This document shows positions 5,151-6,102 of a DNA stretch of 6,102 nt, piece after piece. The stretch is from Rhodocyclaceae bacterium (GTDB lineage Bacteria; Pseudomonadota; Gammaproteobacteria; Burkholderiales; Rhodocyclaceae), in NCBI GenBank assembly GCA_017444505.1, contig JAFSWK010000020.1, positions 1 to 6,102 on the forward strand, written 5' to 3'. The notes beneath the pieces were generated by a model. The model had not been told where the DNA came from and made no database searches. It saw only the letters and a list, made by a program, of their open reading frames with translations. The position numbers and the translations under genes are program-made. How positions within the stretch are numbered: position 1 is the first letter of the stretch; each line of letters opens with the position of its first letter.

Positions 5151-5945
5151 TCAGGGCAGCGGCTGTGCGTTGCCCAGCGCCGTGGTGTTGAAGCCGCCAT
5201 CGACATAGAGCACTTCGCCGGTGATGCCGCTGGCCAGGTCAGAACACAAAAAGGCCGCAGCGTTGCCGACTTCTTCGATAGTGACATTGCGGCGCAGCGG
5301 CGCGTTGTGCGCGTTGAAGGCCAGCAGTTTGCTGAAACTGCCGATGCCGCTGGCGGCCAGCGTTTTGATGGGGCCGGCGGAAATTGCGTTGACCCGCGTG
5401 CCTTCCGGCCCCAGGCTGCCGGCCATGTAGCGCACGGAGGCTTCCAGACTGGCTTTTGCCATGCCCATGATGTTGTAGTTGGGCATCGTGCGCACCGCGC
5501 CCAGATAGGTGAGCGTGAGCAGCGAACCATTGCGCCCCTGCATCAGCGGACGCACGGCCTTGGCCAGCAGCGGAAAACTGCCCGCCGAAATTTCCTGCGA
5601 GACGCGGAAGGCTTCGCGCGAAAAGCCTTCCAGAAAGTCGCCTTCCAGCGCCTCCGAAGGCGCGAAGGCAATCGAATGCACCAGCCCGTCGATATAGCCC
5701 CATTGTTTTGCCAGCGTATCGGTGAGGGCGGCGATGGTGGCGTCATCCTGCACGTCGCACTGCACGGTGGCCACGGCGCCGAATTCTTCTGCGAATTTCC
5801 CGACCCGCTCGCGGAAGCGTTCCCCCTGATAGGTGAGAATCAGCTCCGCGCCCTCGCGCCGCATGGCCTGGGTGATGCCATAGGCGATGGAACGGTTGCT
5901 CAGAACTCCGGTGACGACGATGCGTTTGCCAGCAAGAAAGCCCAT
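5151..5945 (-). CDS. fabI: Enoyl-[acyl-carrier-protein] reductase (NADH), FabI
   Basis: FabI is the last enzyme of each round of type II fatty-acid elongation in the cytosol, reducing trans-2-enoyl-ACP to acyl-ACP with NAD(P)H. The 264-aa protein has nearly the length of the E. coli enzyme (262) and aligns with it from the first residue (MGFLAGKRIVVTGV). It shows the FabI-type nucleotide-binding segment GVLSNRSIAYGI (13-24), CDV at 63-65, and HSIAFAP (90-96). The active site is YLGA with Tyr147, then PNYNIMGMAKASLEA with Tyr157 and Lys164, which is the FabI spacing Tyr-X6-Lys. RVNAISAGPIKTLAASGI (184-201) and the closing GEVLYVDGGF (243-252) complete the fold. Residue 93, part of the pocket where triclosan-type inhibitors bind in E. 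coli FabI (Gly93 there), is Ala. The frame is open upstream to 6101, but the ATG at 5945 is chosen for the exact family N-terminus, an AGGAG site 7 nt upstream and a promoter inside the longer frame. It is a single-gene unit ending in a strong terminator. Confidence 0.98.
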   Translation of the reverse strand: MGFLAGKRIVVTGVLSNRSIAYGITQAMRREGAELILTYQGERFRERVGKFAEEFGAVATVQCDVQDDATIAALTDTLAKQWGYIDGLVHSIAFAPSEALEGDFLEGFSREAFRVSQEISAGSFPLLAKAVRPLMQGRNGSLLTLTYLGAVRTMPNYNIMGMAKASLEASVRYMAGSLGPEGTRVNAISAGPIKTLAASGIGSFSKLLAFNAHNAPLRRNVTIEEVGNAAAFLCSDLASGITGEVLYVDGGFNTTALGNAQPLP

Positions 5946-5952
5946 GCTGCTG

Positions 5953-5957
5953 CTCCT
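5953..5957 (-). promoter_or_regulatory. Ribosome binding site of fabI
   Basis: AGGAG on the minus strand with 7 nt to the ATG at 5945. It is the best SD in the window and decides the fabI start against longer in-frame candidates. Confidence 0.85.
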
Positions 5958-5990
5958 GAAATGGAAATGTTTGGGGAAAGGAAGAGGGCG

Positions 5991-6020
5991 ATTATAACGT
6001 TTGCAGCCGCCCTGCGTCAG
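5991..6020 (-). promoter_or_regulatory. Probable sigma-70 promoter of fabI
   Basis: The minus strand carries a perfect TATAAT -10 box (complement of 5991-5996). CTGACG (complement of 6015-6020), matching four of six bases of TTGACA, lies upstream with an 18-nt spacer. Transcription would begin near 5984, giving a leader of about 40 nt that contains the AGGAG site. The location in the non-coding stretch directly before fabI supports it. The -35 element is only moderate. Confidence 0.7.
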
Positions 6021-6102
6021 CGGAAGCGGGTTGTGAGACGCGGCGCAAAAAATGTTCAAGTTTTGTAACAGTTTGCCGTTACCCTTCATGGGCAAGAACA
6101 CA
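6021..6102. other. Non-coding region upstream of the fabI promoter
   Basis: No gene is supported here on either strand. The stretch is more AT-rich than the coding regions and contains the short inverted repeat GTAAC-N8-GTTAC (6065-6082). This could be a regulator site or chance; its arms are only 5 bp. The open minus frame through it has no SD and lies upstream of the fabI promoter, so it is not annotated as coding. The next gene to the right is outside the window. Confidence 0.5.

Noticed and set aside
5097..6068. 323-codon plus-strand open frame opposite fabI
   Set aside because: It starts inside the fabI terminator and lies fully antisense to a secure FabI; low-complexity Arg/Gly/Ala composition.
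5946..6101. 52-residue N-terminal extension of FabI
   Set aside because: The family N-terminus, the AGGAG site and the TATAAT promoter all place the start at 5945; the extension lies across the promoter.
1..6102. Very frequent TTCCAG and CCAGCG words, considered as uptake sequences or dispersed repeats
   Set aside because: They fall in frame as common codon pairs (CTG GAA, GCG CTG G) of the minus-strand genes and show no fixed spacing or extended flanking match.

Overview
This is a compact, GC-rich (judged by eye) bacterial chromosomal stretch. Every gene I can support lies on the minus strand, so transcription runs from right (6102) to left (1). The set is a Gram-negative FabI-type enoyl-ACP reductase, a beta-class-like glutathione S-transferase (GST), glyoxalase I, and a run of type II secretion (T2SS) genes. 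Together with strong GCG/CTG/GAA-style codon use, this suggests a proteobacterium, most likely Betaproteobacteria, with Gammaproteobacteria possible. The assignment is from general family resemblance, not a search.

Layout in transcription order. (1) 5946-6102: fabI upstream region with a perfect TATAAT -10 box and a good Shine-Dalgarno (SD) site. (2) fabI, 5151-5945, closed by a strong intrinsic terminator at 5112-5141. (3) A 219-aa GST-fold protein, 4423-5082, with unusual residues at the glutathione-binding positions and followed by a weaker terminator-like element. (4) gloA, 3971-4378, with all four metal ligands. (5) Only 8 nt later, a tightly packed block gspH-gspI-gspJ-gspK-gspL-gspM, 3962 down to 1. 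Its genes overlap by 4-19 nt or are 12 nt apart, and gspM runs off the left edge.

How the genes work together. gspH, I, J and K encode minor pseudopilins, which form the priming tip of the T2SS pseudopilus. gspL and gspM encode inner-membrane assembly-platform proteins that link the cytoplasmic ATPase GspE to the pseudopilus. The major pseudopilin gene gspG and the gspC/D/E/F genes are not immediately upstream; glyoxalase I is. The T2SS genes here are therefore either a split locus or continue to the left beyond the window. The GST and glyoxalase I both belong to glutathione chemistry. FabI makes saturated acyl-ACP in fatty-acid elongation and looks like an independent transcription unit.

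No tRNA, rRNA, CRISPR array, insertion sequence or prophage signal was seen, and no gap between genes exceeds about 160 nt. I found no convincing undescribed system. The points worth a second look are the gloA-gsp junction, the altered GST active site, the atypical +1 residues of two pseudopilins, and the paired T5-C-T5 tracts in the gaps flanking the GST gene.
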